From NCBI RefSeq assembly GCF_001908185.1, contig NZ_LGHM01000206.1, forward strand, positions 1-37,996: DNA of 37,996 nt, written 5' to 3'. Position 1 is the first letter of the stretch. Every line of letters begins with the position of its first letter. This stretch comes from Bradyrhizobium sp. AS23.2. Lineage in GTDB: Bacteria > Pseudomonadota > Alphaproteobacteria > Rhizobiales > Xanthobacteraceae. This document shows positions 23,200 to 30,861 of this stretch, one piece after another. The position numbers and the translations under genes are program-made. Under the pieces are notes generated by a model. That model saw nothing but the letters and a program-made list of their open reading frames with translations. It was not told the DNA's origin and ran no database searches.

Positions 23200-23886
23200 A
23201 TGTCCAAGAAATCCCGAAAGAAATCGTCCAAAACGCCCTCCGGCGGTCCGACCGCAAAAAAGAAGGCCCTGAAAACGCGGGCATCGACTCAAGCAAAGTC
23301 CGCGAAAACACAGCGGACGCCGGTGAGCAAATCAACCGGGACCATAGCAAAAGCAGGATCACATAAGGCCGCATCGAAACAGTTAAATTCTTCCAAATCA
23401 GCCCCGGCGGCGGCAGCGAAGGTGACCTTGAACGAAGGCCAGAAGGCCCCCGCCTTCCGTCTGCCTCGCGATGGCGGCGGCGCGGTTACGCTCTCGGACT
23501 ATGCCGGCCAAAAGCTCGTCCTGTTTTTCTATCCCCGCGCCGATACACCCGGCTGCACTAGGGAGGCCATCGACTTCACCCGTCTTGCGGGTGCCTTCAC
23601 CGCAGCCGGCACCGCCGTGCTCGGCATCTCCGCCGATTCGTTAAAGGCCCAGGAGAAGTTTCGCGACAAGCATAGTCTCGGCATTCCGCTGATCTCGGAT
23701 GAGAAGCACGAGATGCTCGAGGCGTATGGCGCCTGGGGCGAAAAGTCGATGTATGGCAAGAGTTTCCTCGGAATTCTTCGCACCACGGTGCTGGTCGGGA
23801 CCGACGGCAAGGTGGCGAAGGTCTGGCGCAACGTCCGGGTCGACGGCCATGCCGACGCGGTGCTGGAAACGGCAAGAAGTCTTTAA
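23200..23886 (+). CDS. BCP/PrxQ-type peroxiredoxin, one-cysteine form, with lysine-rich N-terminal tail
   Basis: This 228-residue protein has an N-terminal 75-residue tail made of Lys, Ser, Thr and Ala (KKSRKKSSKTPSGG at the start), then a peroxiredoxin domain (GQKAPAFRLPRDGGG, VLFFYPRADTPGC, VLGISADS, DEKHEMLEAYGAWGEKSMYGK). The peroxidatic cysteine is Cys119 in TPGC. The resolving cysteine that BCP proteins carry five residues later is Ile124 (CTREAID), so this is a one-cysteine type needing an external thiol. The role is reduction of peroxides. The tail resembles histone H1 and could hold the enzyme on DNA. The ATG has AGGAAGG four bases upstream. Confidence 0.92.
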   Translation: MSKKSRKKSSKTPSGGPTAKKKALKTRASTQAKSAKTQRTPVSKSTGTIAKAGSHKAASKQLNSSKSAPAAAAKVTLNEGQKAPAFRLPRDGGGAVTLSDYAGQKLVLFFYPRADTPGCTREAIDFTRLAGAFTAAGTAVLGISADSLKAQEKFRDKHSLGIPLISDEKHEMLEAYGAWGEKSMYGKSFLGILRTTVLVGTDGKVAKVWRNVRVDGHADAVLETARSL

Positions 23887-23997
23887 CCAGCCCGTTAGAT
23901 TCGGCCGGTTCCGTTTCCGGAAAATTAACCATGATCGCCCCAGATTGCTGCGGCAATTGAGCCGCAAGGAACTCATCCGACCGGCGCGGGAGTGCCG

Positions 23998-25359
23998 ATG
24001 TCGAAAAGTTCTGCCCAATACTCGCACTACCCCCAGCATCATCCTCACGACCATGGGCGGCCCTACCAGCGTCGTCCCGCCGCGGCAGCGGCTGCGATTC
24101 CCCTTCCCGCCACCGACGACGCCTACACCATCGTCCACGCCGGCAAGCAGGTTCGCTTCGGGCCCGTGGTGTTCTGGATCGTGGTCGGCACGGTCGTACT
24201 GCTCGGGCTCTGGTCGGCCGCGACCGCGACCTATTTCGCCTTCCGCGACGACGTGCTGACCCGGCTGATCGCCCGGCAGGCCGAGATGCAGTACGCCTAT
24301 GAGGACCGCATCGCCGAGCTGCGCGCCAAGGTTGACCGCACCACCAGCCGCCAGTTGCTCGACCAGGAACAGTTCGACCAGAAGCTCGACCAGATCCTCA
24401 AGCGCCAGACGGCGCTGGAGTCCCGGGCAACGGCGCTCGGCGCCATGCCTGACGTGACCGGATCGATCCCGCGATCGGCCCCGCAGCGCAGCGATACGAA
24501 CCAGGGCGCGACGCAAGGAACGCCAAAGCCCTCGCCGATCAGCGACACCGTAATCTTCGTGGCGCCACCAGACCGCGAAGCGCGGCTTGAGTCGCGCGCG
24601 CCGACCGTCGCGGCCCCGCAGGTCAACCAATTCGCCAAGAACCAGGGCTTCGACAATGTCCTGATCCGGCTCACGACCTCGCTCGACCAGGTCGAGCGTC
24701 GTCAGATGGCCGCGCTCAGCGCCGTCGAGGAAGGCATGGATTCGCGCATGCGCCGGATGCGCGGCGTCGTCAGCGATCTCGGGCTCAATCTCGCCAGCCT
24801 CGAAGCCGCCGTGCCGCGCTCCGCGATGGGCGGCCCCTTTGTGCCGATCAAACTCACGGCCAATGCCGGGCCGTTCGAGAAACAGCTCTATCGCATCAAC
24901 ACCACGCGCGCCGAGATGGACCGGCTCAACCGTACGCTGGCGCTGGTGCCCTATCGCAAGCCCGTCATCGGCGAGGTCGAATTCACTTCCGGCTTCGGCG
25001 TGCGCAGCGATCCGTTCCTCGGTCGTCCCGCGATGCACACCGGGCTCGACTTCCGCGCCGCGACCGGCGATCCCGTGCGCGTCACCGCCAACGGCAAGGT
25101 GGTCTCCGCCGGCTGGTCCGGCGGCTACGGCCGCATGATCGAGGTCGACCACGGCAACGGGTTGTCGACCCGCTACGGCCATCTCTCAGAAATCAACGTC
25201 AGGGTCGGCGAGATCGTGAAGATCGGCCAGGTAGTCGGTCTCGTCGGTTCGACCGGACGTTCCACCGGCCCGCATCTGCACTACGAAACCCGCATCGACG
25301 GCGAAGCGGTCGATCCGCAAAAATTCCTGCGCGCTGGCGTGCGGTTGAGCGCAGGCTAG
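23998..25359 (+). CDS. M23 family metallopeptidase (LytM domain), membrane anchored
   Basis: This 453-residue protein starts with a His/Pro/Ala-rich cytosolic region, then one transmembrane helix (about 59-83: VVFWIVVGTVVLLGLWSAAT), coiled-coil segments (RLIARQAEMQYAYEDRIAELRAKVD) and a C-terminal LytM domain. All zinc ligands of an active enzyme are present: His347 and Asp351 (HTGLD), and His426 and His428 (HLH), with YGHLS between. It should cut peptide cross-links of peptidoglycan in the periplasm, so unlike EnvC or NlpD it need not act only as an amidase activator. The ATG has GGGAG about ten bases upstream; a GTG two codons earlier is possible. It lies 111 bases after the peroxiredoxin gene. 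Confidence 0.92.
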   Translation: MSKSSAQYSHYPQHHPHDHGRPYQRRPAAAAAAIPLPATDDAYTIVHAGKQVRFGPVVFWIVVGTVVLLGLWSAATATYFAFRDDVLTRLIARQAEMQYAYEDRIAELRAKVDRTTSRQLLDQEQFDQKLDQILKRQTALESRATALGAMPDVTGSIPRSAPQRSDTNQGATQGTPKPSPISDTVIFVAPPDREARLESRAPTVAAPQVNQFAKNQGFDNVLIRLTTSLDQVERRQMAALSAVEEGMDSRMRRMRGVVSDLGLNLASLEAAVPRSAMGGPFVPIKLTANAGPFEKQLYRINTTRAEMDRLNRTLALVPYRKPVIGEVEFTSGFGVRSDPFLGRPAMHTGLDFRAATGDPVRVTANGKVVSAGWSGGYGRMIEVDHGNGLSTRYGHLSEINVRVGEIVKIGQVVGLVGSTGRSTGPHLHYETRIDGEAVDPQKFLRAGVRLSAG

Positions 25360-25389
25360 GCCCCGCGCCGCATCGGGCCCGTCGCCATC

Positions 25390-25518
25390 GTGCAGAACAT
25401 TGCGAGCTCACTGCTGAACTCGCATCTGTTCGATTTCCCGGAGGGCTGGATGTATGTGCTCGGCGTCGGCGTCGCCGGCGGCATGGCACCGAAGGCGAAA
25501 GCCGGCAGCCAACCCTGA
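25390..25518 (+). pseudogene. Possible remnant of the C-terminus of a membrane protein
   Basis: The frame of the M23 gene stays open after its TAG. It encodes IVQNIASSLLNSHLFDFPEG then WMYVLGVGVAGGMAPKAKAG and a TGA. The pattern (an amphipathic stretch, a hydrophobic helix with small residues, a basic tail) looks like the end of a polytopic membrane protein. An O-antigen ligase-type protein is one possibility, which I cannot confirm. With GTG as start it would be a 42-residue protein, but no ribosome-binding site is visible. Its stop directly abuts the stop of the facing gene. Confidence 0.3.
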
Positions 25519-26754
25519 CTACTGGCCGCGCTCGTGGCCGACCTCGCCGGTGATGACGTCGCCGAACAGTTCCCAGGCCTGTCCGTTGAAGCGCATCAGC
25601 TGCATCTGCTCGATCGGGAAATAGTCATCGGGCGAGGTATTGACCATGATGCCGGGCAGCATCAGGTCGGTGTGGAAATCCCTGAGGTTTGCGGCCTGCT
25701 TCATGACGTTCTCGCGCGTGAGATTGTCGCCGCACTGCTTTAGCACCTGCGCCATAGCCTCCGCTTGTACGTAGCCGTAGAGATTGTTGGCGTTCGCCTT
25801 GTCGCCTTCGGGGTAATATTTATCCATGAACGCGCGCCATGCGATCACCGCAGGATCCTTGTCCCAGGTCGGATCAGTCGGGTCCTTCAGATACGCCGTC
25901 GAGATGATGTCCTTGGCGTATTCAAGCCCGGCAGGCTTCAGCACCGAGGCAATCGACGTAGCTGTATTGCCGAGAAAAAACTTCGGCTTCCAGCCGAGCT
26001 CGCCGACTTTGCGGATCGCCTGTGCCGAGCCCTTCGGGGCGGCCCATGAGAAGAAGATGTCGGCACCGGAATCGTGCAAGGCGACGATTTGCGAGTCGAT
26101 CGAGGGATCGCTGACCTCATAGGACTTGTCGGCAATGATCATGCTGGCCTTGTCGCCGAGCCCGTCCTTCAGGCCCTTGAACTGGTCCTTGCCGGCGTCG
26201 TCGTTCTGCCAGAACACCGCGATCTTGCTGTTGGGGAAATGATCGCGGATGTACTTTGCGTAGATGCGTCCCTCGCTCTGGTAGTTCGGCTGGAAGCCCA
26301 TGGTCCACGGGAAATTCCTGGGATCACCGAACTTGGTGCCGCCGGAAGCGACGAAGAGCTGCGGCACCTTCTTGGCGTTCATGTATTTCATGATCGCGGA
26401 GTTCGAGGGCGTGCCGAGCGCCTGGAAGATCAAGAGGACTTCATCGCTCTCGACGAGCTTGCGCGCCTGCTCAATCGCCTTCGGCGGCGAATAGGCGTCG
26501 TCGTAACTGATGAAGTTGATCTTGCGCCCATTGATGCCGCCCTGGTCGTTGATCATCTTGAAATAGGCGGCCTCGGTCTTGCCGATCACGCCATAGGACG
26601 ACGCCGGCCCGCTATAGGGCATGATGTTGCCGATCTTGATTTCGGTGTCGGTGGCGCCGGGATCGTATTTCTTCTGCGCCAGCGCCGGTGTCGCGACGAG
26701 CACGCCGGCAACAAGAATGGCGAGGGCATCAAGGCTTGTCCGACGACCCGGCAT
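25519..26754 (-). CDS. Periplasmic binding protein, branched-chain amino acid type (LivK-like)
   Basis: This 411-residue ABC transporter substrate-binding protein has a signal peptide (MPGRRTSLDALAILVAGVLV, cleavage after ATPALA) and a type I periplasmic binding fold (EIKIGNIMPYSGPASSYGVIG; GGINGRKINFISYDDAYSP; FQALGTPSNSAIMKYMNAKKVPQLF). Family members bind branched-chain amino acids, amides, urea or aromatic acids. The substrate here cannot be told. No permease or ATPase gene is next to it, so it is an orphan. The ATG has GGGGAGA six bases upstream. An upstream in-frame start would bury the signal peptide and was rejected. Confidence 0.92.
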   Translation of the reverse strand: MPGRRTSLDALAILVAGVLVATPALAQKKYDPGATDTEIKIGNIMPYSGPASSYGVIGKTEAAYFKMINDQGGINGRKINFISYDDAYSPPKAIEQARKLVESDEVLLIFQALGTPSNSAIMKYMNAKKVPQLFVASGGTKFGDPRNFPWTMGFQPNYQSEGRIYAKYIRDHFPNSKIAVFWQNDDAGKDQFKGLKDGLGDKASMIIADKSYEVSDPSIDSQIVALHDSGADIFFSWAAPKGSAQAIRKVGELGWKPKFFLGNTATSIASVLKPAGLEYAKDIISTAYLKDPTDPTWDKDPAVIAWRAFMDKYYPEGDKANANNLYGYVQAEAMAQVLKQCGDNLTRENVMKQAANLRDFHTDLMLPGIMVNTSPDDYFPIEQMQLMRFNGQAWELFGDVITGEVGHERGQ

Positions 26755-26868
26755 CGTTCTCTCCCCTATGTTTTGTAGTCTTGTTTTGAGGCGAGTGTCG
26801 CAAGGCGGCGAGCGGCTGGCAAGCGCCTCCATTTTCCGCGGAGTGAAACCACTCGAGGAACCGGCAAG

Positions 26869-27780
26869 TTAGATGACGCGGCGCGGCAACCTTAGCACGC
26901 GCCCGTCAATCACGAGTAGCGCACTGCCAATGACGATCGCGCCCGCGATCTCACGGGCGGAGATCGGCTCACCCAGCACCAGCCATCCCAGAAGAATTGC
27001 GGTGACGGGAATGAGCAGCGTCACCAGCATGACATTGGTCGCGCCCGAACGCCGCAGGATCTGAAAGAAGACGATGTAGGCCAGCGCCGTCGACAAGCCG
27101 GCGAGGCCAAGCACCGCCAGCCAGGTCATCGGGCCCGGAATCGGCAGGCGCCATGGCTGCTCCACCGCGCCGGCGACAATCGCCATCATCAGCGTCGAAG
27201 CCATCAACTGAAATGTCGCCGTCCCCAGCGGGGCTGCGTTCTTCAGCAAGCGTCGCGCCGCCAAGGCTGCAAAGCCATAGCTGAGGGCGCCGCCGAGGCA
27301 GAGCAGAATGCCGAACCCCTGCCCTGTCCGTGTTTCGATGCCCCATCCGCGCAGAACGATCACGCCGAGAAGCCCCATAGCTACCCCGGCCACCCGGCGC
27401 ATCTGCAAGGCCTCTTCGCCCGCCGCCGCCATCACGATCACCGCGAACAGCGGTGTCGTTGCATTGAGGATCGACGCCAGCCCGCTCGGGATGAAGGTCT
27501 GGCCGACCACGATCAGCGAGAATGGAATGACGTTGTTCAGCAGGCCGATGACGAAGAATGCCCGCCAACCGGCGACACCTTTGGGAAAGCTGATCCCCTG
27601 CATGCGCAGGAGCGGCAGGAGAATGGCAGCGCCAAGCGCGACGCGCAGGAATACCAGCGTCAGCGGCGGCAACTCCCGCAGCGCCGCTCCGTTGAAGAAG
27701 AACGAGCCGCCCCAGAGGACCGAGAGCACGGCGAGCAGCGACCAGTCTCGCGCATCGATCCGGTTGTCGTTCGGGGGCAT
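26869..27780 (-). CDS. EamA/DMT-family transporter
   Basis: This 303-residue protein has ten predicted transmembrane helices in two EamA halves (first half from LLAVLSVLWGGSFFFNGAAL; second from GFGILLCLGGALSYGFAALA). The end of each half carries the family Gly/Glu motif (LVLGEPISAREIAGAIVI). The family exports metabolites such as amino acids or their analogues. The substrate is unknown. The ATG has GAGG ten bases upstream. It follows a second, distantly related EamA gene after 71 bases, so the pair probably arose independently and not by recent duplication. Confidence 0.9.
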   Translation of the reverse strand: MPPNDNRIDARDWSLLAVLSVLWGGSFFFNGAALRELPPLTLVFLRVALGAAILLPLLRMQGISFPKGVAGWRAFFVIGLLNNVIPFSLIVVGQTFIPSGLASILNATTPLFAVIVMAAAGEEALQMRRVAGVAMGLLGVIVLRGWGIETRTGQGFGILLCLGGALSYGFAALAARRLLKNAAPLGTATFQLMASTLMMAIVAGAVEQPWRLPIPGPMTWLAVLGLAGLSTALAYIVFFQILRRSGATNVMLVTLLIPVTAILLGWLVLGEPISAREIAGAIVIGSALLVIDGRVLRLPRRVI

Positions 27781-27851
27781 GCGTCTCACCTCGGCGGCCG
27801 ACCTAGTCCAAGCCAATGGGTAACGCCACCCGATTTCCGGCAAGACCCTGC

Positions 27852-28727
27852 TCAGGAGGATCGGCGTGATCGGACGTCGCCCGCGATATCGACAATAACG
27901 GCCCCGATCACAAGAGGGCCGCCAATGAGCGCGTGAACTGCGGGCAATTCACGAAATCCAACCCAGATCCAGAACGGCATCAGCGGCGTTTCCAGCGTCG
28001 CGATCAGGGACGCCTGCCCTGACGGCAGGAGGCGCGAGCCGAGCATGTAGAAGGTCAGGCCGAGCGCGACCTGAAGGCAGCCGAACATCGCGAGGATCGC
28101 GAGGTTGTTGCCGCCGACATGGGCAATATCGTGCGCGAACGGGAGGCTGACGAGGCTTCCCATGAAGTTCGACAGTGCTGCTGCCGCCACCATCGACGTC
28201 TGGCGATGGCGCCGGACGACAACCGTCATGGCGGAGATGGCGAGCACCATCAGGCAGCTCAGGAGCACTCCGCCGAGATCGGCACCAGCTTGCACACCGC
28301 CGACCGTGATGACTACGCAGGCAAAGGCAATGAGGCTCGCGATCAGCGTGCGCCATGTCGCGGCTTCGCCGAGCCACAGCCATGCCAGCGCAGCGGCAAC
28401 GAAGGGCTGGGTTGCGATCAGCACCGCGACATTCATGACGTTGGTCATCTGCAAGGCGGGAATGAACGAGAGCATGCCAAGCGCGGACAATGACGCGACG
28501 AGCAGGCCATCCCTCCCCGGCACCAGCAATTGCCACAGGGCAGCGCGGCCCTGCATCATGACGAGAAAGATCGTGATCAGGCTGCCGCCGAGCAGGCCGC
28601 GCCAGAACAGAATGGTCCAGGGGTCGAATGGCAGTAGCCGCGTAAAGAACGGTGCCGTGCTCCAGGCAATCGCGGCGGCGATGACGAGGGCAATGCCGAG
28701 ACCGCGTTCCGAACGAGGCTGGCCCAC
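27852..28727 (-). CDS. EamA/DMT-family transporter (second copy)
   Basis: This 291-residue protein has ten predicted helices and two EamA repeats (GLGIALVIAAAIAWSTAPFF and LSCLMVLAISAMTVVVRRHR). It shows the typical segment LAWLWLGEAATWRTLIASLI at the end of the first half. A small-metabolite exporter is the family expectation. The start is GTG; I see no good ribosome-binding site, and it lies 14 bases after the stop of the dehydrogenase gene, so translational coupling is likely. Confidence 0.88.
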   Translation of the reverse strand: MGQPRSERGLGIALVIAAAIAWSTAPFFTRLLPFDPWTILFWRGLLGGSLITIFLVMMQGRAALWQLLVPGRDGLLVASLSALGMLSFIPALQMTNVMNVAVLIATQPFVAAALAWLWLGEAATWRTLIASLIAFACVVITVGGVQAGADLGGVLLSCLMVLAISAMTVVVRRHRQTSMVAAAALSNFMGSLVSLPFAHDIAHVGGNNLAILAMFGCLQVALGLTFYMLGSRLLPSGQASLIATLETPLMPFWIWVGFRELPAVHALIGGPLVIGAVIVDIAGDVRSRRSS

Positions 28728-28741
28728 GTGGATGTGACCGG

Positions 28742-29623
28742 CTAGGACGGCTTCTTCGGCCGCGACACCAGCTCGATCATCCTGCCTTCATCGTCGTCCG
28801 GCATCGCAGCCTTCGCCTGCGCGTAGGCTTCGACCGCGGCGCGCGCGACCAGCGGCTTGTCGGCCAGCAGGCTCTCCGCGAGCTTCACGGCATAGGCGGC
28901 ATCCTTGTACCGCAGCGCCGACGTGAAGGTCGCGCCGCTAAAGTCGCGGGCAACCATGCGCTTGGAGTGACGCTGCACCTGCGGACTTGCGGCCACGCCC
29001 GCCTGGATCGACTCCAGCACCAGCTTCATGTCGAGGCCGGCTTGCTCGGCGATCGCAAGACCTTCAGCGAGCCCGGCGATCTGGATCGCGCCCATCAGAT
29101 TGTTGATGAGCTTGTATACGGTGCCGGAGCCGACCGCGCCGAAATGGCGGATGGTCGAGCCGATCGGCGTCAGATAAGGCCGCGCGCGTTCGAGATCGGC
29201 CGCATCGGCGCCAGCCAGAAGCGTCAGCTTTCCGCTAGCTGCCGCGTCCGGCAGTCCCGTGACGGGGCAGTCGATGTAGATGAGCCCGCGTGCATTGAGC
29301 TCGCGGCCCATCTCGCGCGCATGGTCGTAGGAAACGGTGGAGCATTCAATCGCGATGGTGCCGGCCTTCGCCGTCTTGGCCGCGCCCTTGGACCCGAGCC
29401 AGACCGCGCGCGAGGCCTCGTCATCGGCGACCATGGTCACGACGGCGTCGGCATCGATGGCCGCATCCTCAGGCGAGGTCGCCCACTGCGCGCCGCGCGC
29501 GATCAGGTCTTCGGCCTTGGCCTTGCTGCGATTCCACAGCGTCACCGTGAAGCCGGCATCGAGATAGCGGCCGGCCATGCCATGGCCCATCCGCCCCAAT
29601 CCGATGAAGGCGACGCGGGGCAT
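28742..29623 (-). CDS. NAD(P)-dependent beta-hydroxyacid dehydrogenase, 3-hydroxyisobutyrate dehydrogenase-like
   Basis: This 293-residue enzyme has the Rossmann motif GLGRMGHGMA at residues 8-17. It has the family segments ECSTVSYDHAREMG and DCPVTGLPDAAASGKLTLLAG, and the catalytic lysine in TVYKLINN (Lys171). Such enzymes oxidise 3-hydroxyisobutyrate, tartronate semialdehyde, 6-phosphogluconate-like or glyoxylate/succinic-semialdehyde substrates. Sequence alone does not choose between them. It starts two bases after the prfB stop, so it is probably cotranscribed with prfB, and it precedes an EamA exporter by 14 bases. Confidence 0.9.
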   Translation of the reverse strand: MPRVAFIGLGRMGHGMAGRYLDAGFTVTLWNRSKAKAEDLIARGAQWATSPEDAAIDADAVVTMVADDEASRAVWLGSKGAAKTAKAGTIAIECSTVSYDHAREMGRELNARGLIYIDCPVTGLPDAAASGKLTLLAGADAADLERARPYLTPIGSTIRHFGAVGSGTVYKLINNLMGAIQIAGLAEGLAIAEQAGLDMKLVLESIQAGVAASPQVQRHSKRMVARDFSGATFTSALRYKDAAYAVKLAESLLADKPLVARAAVEAYAQAKAAMPDDDEGRMIELVSRPKKPS

Positions 29624-29625
29624 GA

Positions 29626-30757
29626 TCAGTCCACGTCCTCGATGTCGCCGGTGGTGGTCCCGAACGCGCGCTGCGCCAGCGTTGCGGCCATGAAGTCGTC
29701 GAGATCCCCGCCGAGCACGCCCGACGTGTCGGAGGTCTGCACGCCCGTGCGCAGGTCCTTCACCATCTGGTAGGGCTGGAGCACGTAGGAGCGGATCTGG
29801 TGGCCCCAGCCGATATCGGTCTTGGCGGCCTGGTCGGCTGCGGCCTTCTCCTCGCGCTTCTTCAGCTCGATCTCGTAAAGCCGCGCACGCAGCATGTCCC
29901 AGGCCTGCGCCCGGTTCTTGTGCTGGGAACGGCCGGCCTGGCAGACCACCGCAACGCCGGTCGGAATATGCGTCAGGCGCACGGCGGATTCGGTCTTGTT
30001 GACGTGCTGGCCGCCGGCGCCGCCCGAGCGCATGGTGTCGGTGCGGACGTCAGATTCCTTGATATCGATCTTGATGCTGTCGTCGATGACGGGGAACACC
30101 TGCACACTCGAAAACGAGGTGTGCCGCCGCGCGTTGGAATCGAACGGCGAGATGCGCACCAGGCGGTGCACGCCCGCTTCCGTCTTCAGCCAGCCATAGG
30201 CGTTGTGGCCAGAGACCTGGATCGTCGCGGACTTGATGCCGGCCTCTTCACCCTCGGACTCTTCGAGGAATTCGACCTTGAAGCCGTGAGTATCGGCCCA
30301 GCGCGTGTACATGCGCAGCAGCATCTGCGCCCAGTCCTGGCTTTCGGTGCCGCCGGCGCCGGCATGGACCTCGAGATAGGAATCGAAGCGGTCGGCCTCG
30401 CCCGACAGCAGCGCTTCGAGCTCGCGCCGCGCCACTTCCTTCTTGAGGTTCTTCAGCGCGGCTTCAGCTTCCGCGACGACGCCGTCATCGCCCTCGGCCT
30501 CGCCGAGTTCGATCATGCCGATGTCGTCTTCGAGCTCCTGTTCGACCTTGCCGATGCCCGACAGCGAGTCCTCGAGAGAGGTCCGCTCCTGCATCAGCTT
30601 CTGGGCCTTCTGGGGATCGTTCCAGAGGTTGGGATCTTCTGCGAGCTTGTTCAGCTCAGCGAGGCGCGCCGTCGATTTCTCGACGTCAAAGATGCCTCCT
30701 CAGCAGCCCGACTGACTGCTTGATCTCTTCTACCAACCGTTCGATTTCGGCGCGCAT
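29626..30757 (-). CDS. prfB: Peptide chain release factor 2, with programmed +1 frameshift
   Basis: RF2 ends translation at UGA and UAA. The first 23 codons (MRAEIERLVEEIKQSVGLLR...HL) end at CTT TGA. A +1 shift there continues as DVEKSTARLAELNKLAEDPN and runs to the normal end, for 376 residues in all. The hydrolysis motif GGQ is present (SGGAGGQHVNKTES), and the stop-codon discriminator is SPF (VRISPFDSN), as expected for RF2. The shift makes RF2 control its own level: when RF2 is scarce the ribosome pauses at UGA and slips. An ATG inside the second frame (MQERTSLEDS) would give a truncated product and is not the true start. Confidence 0.95.
30685..30700 (-). promoter_or_regulatory. prfB programmed frameshift site
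   Basis: On the minus strand the sequence is AGGAGGCATCTTTGAC. The Shine-Dalgarno-like AGGAGG is followed by CAT, the slippery codon CTT and the stop TGA. The arrangement and spacing equal the known site in Escherichia coli prfB (AGG GGG TAT CTT TGA C). The AGGAGG here is the fully consensus form. Confidence 0.95.
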
Positions 30758-30861
30758 GTCGTTCTCTGGTCTCGCGGAATCCCGCGTGCATTGGAGCTGG
30801 GGATGTAGCGGCGGCGGCGCCAAAGCGCAACTATCCGCTCTCCAATCGCCGGCGTTGTCAG

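Noticed and set aside
23880..23900. TTAA followed seven bases later by GTTA, upstream of the M23 peptidase gene, as a CtrA box
   Set aside because: The second half-site does not match TTAA at the required spacing, so the motif is incomplete.
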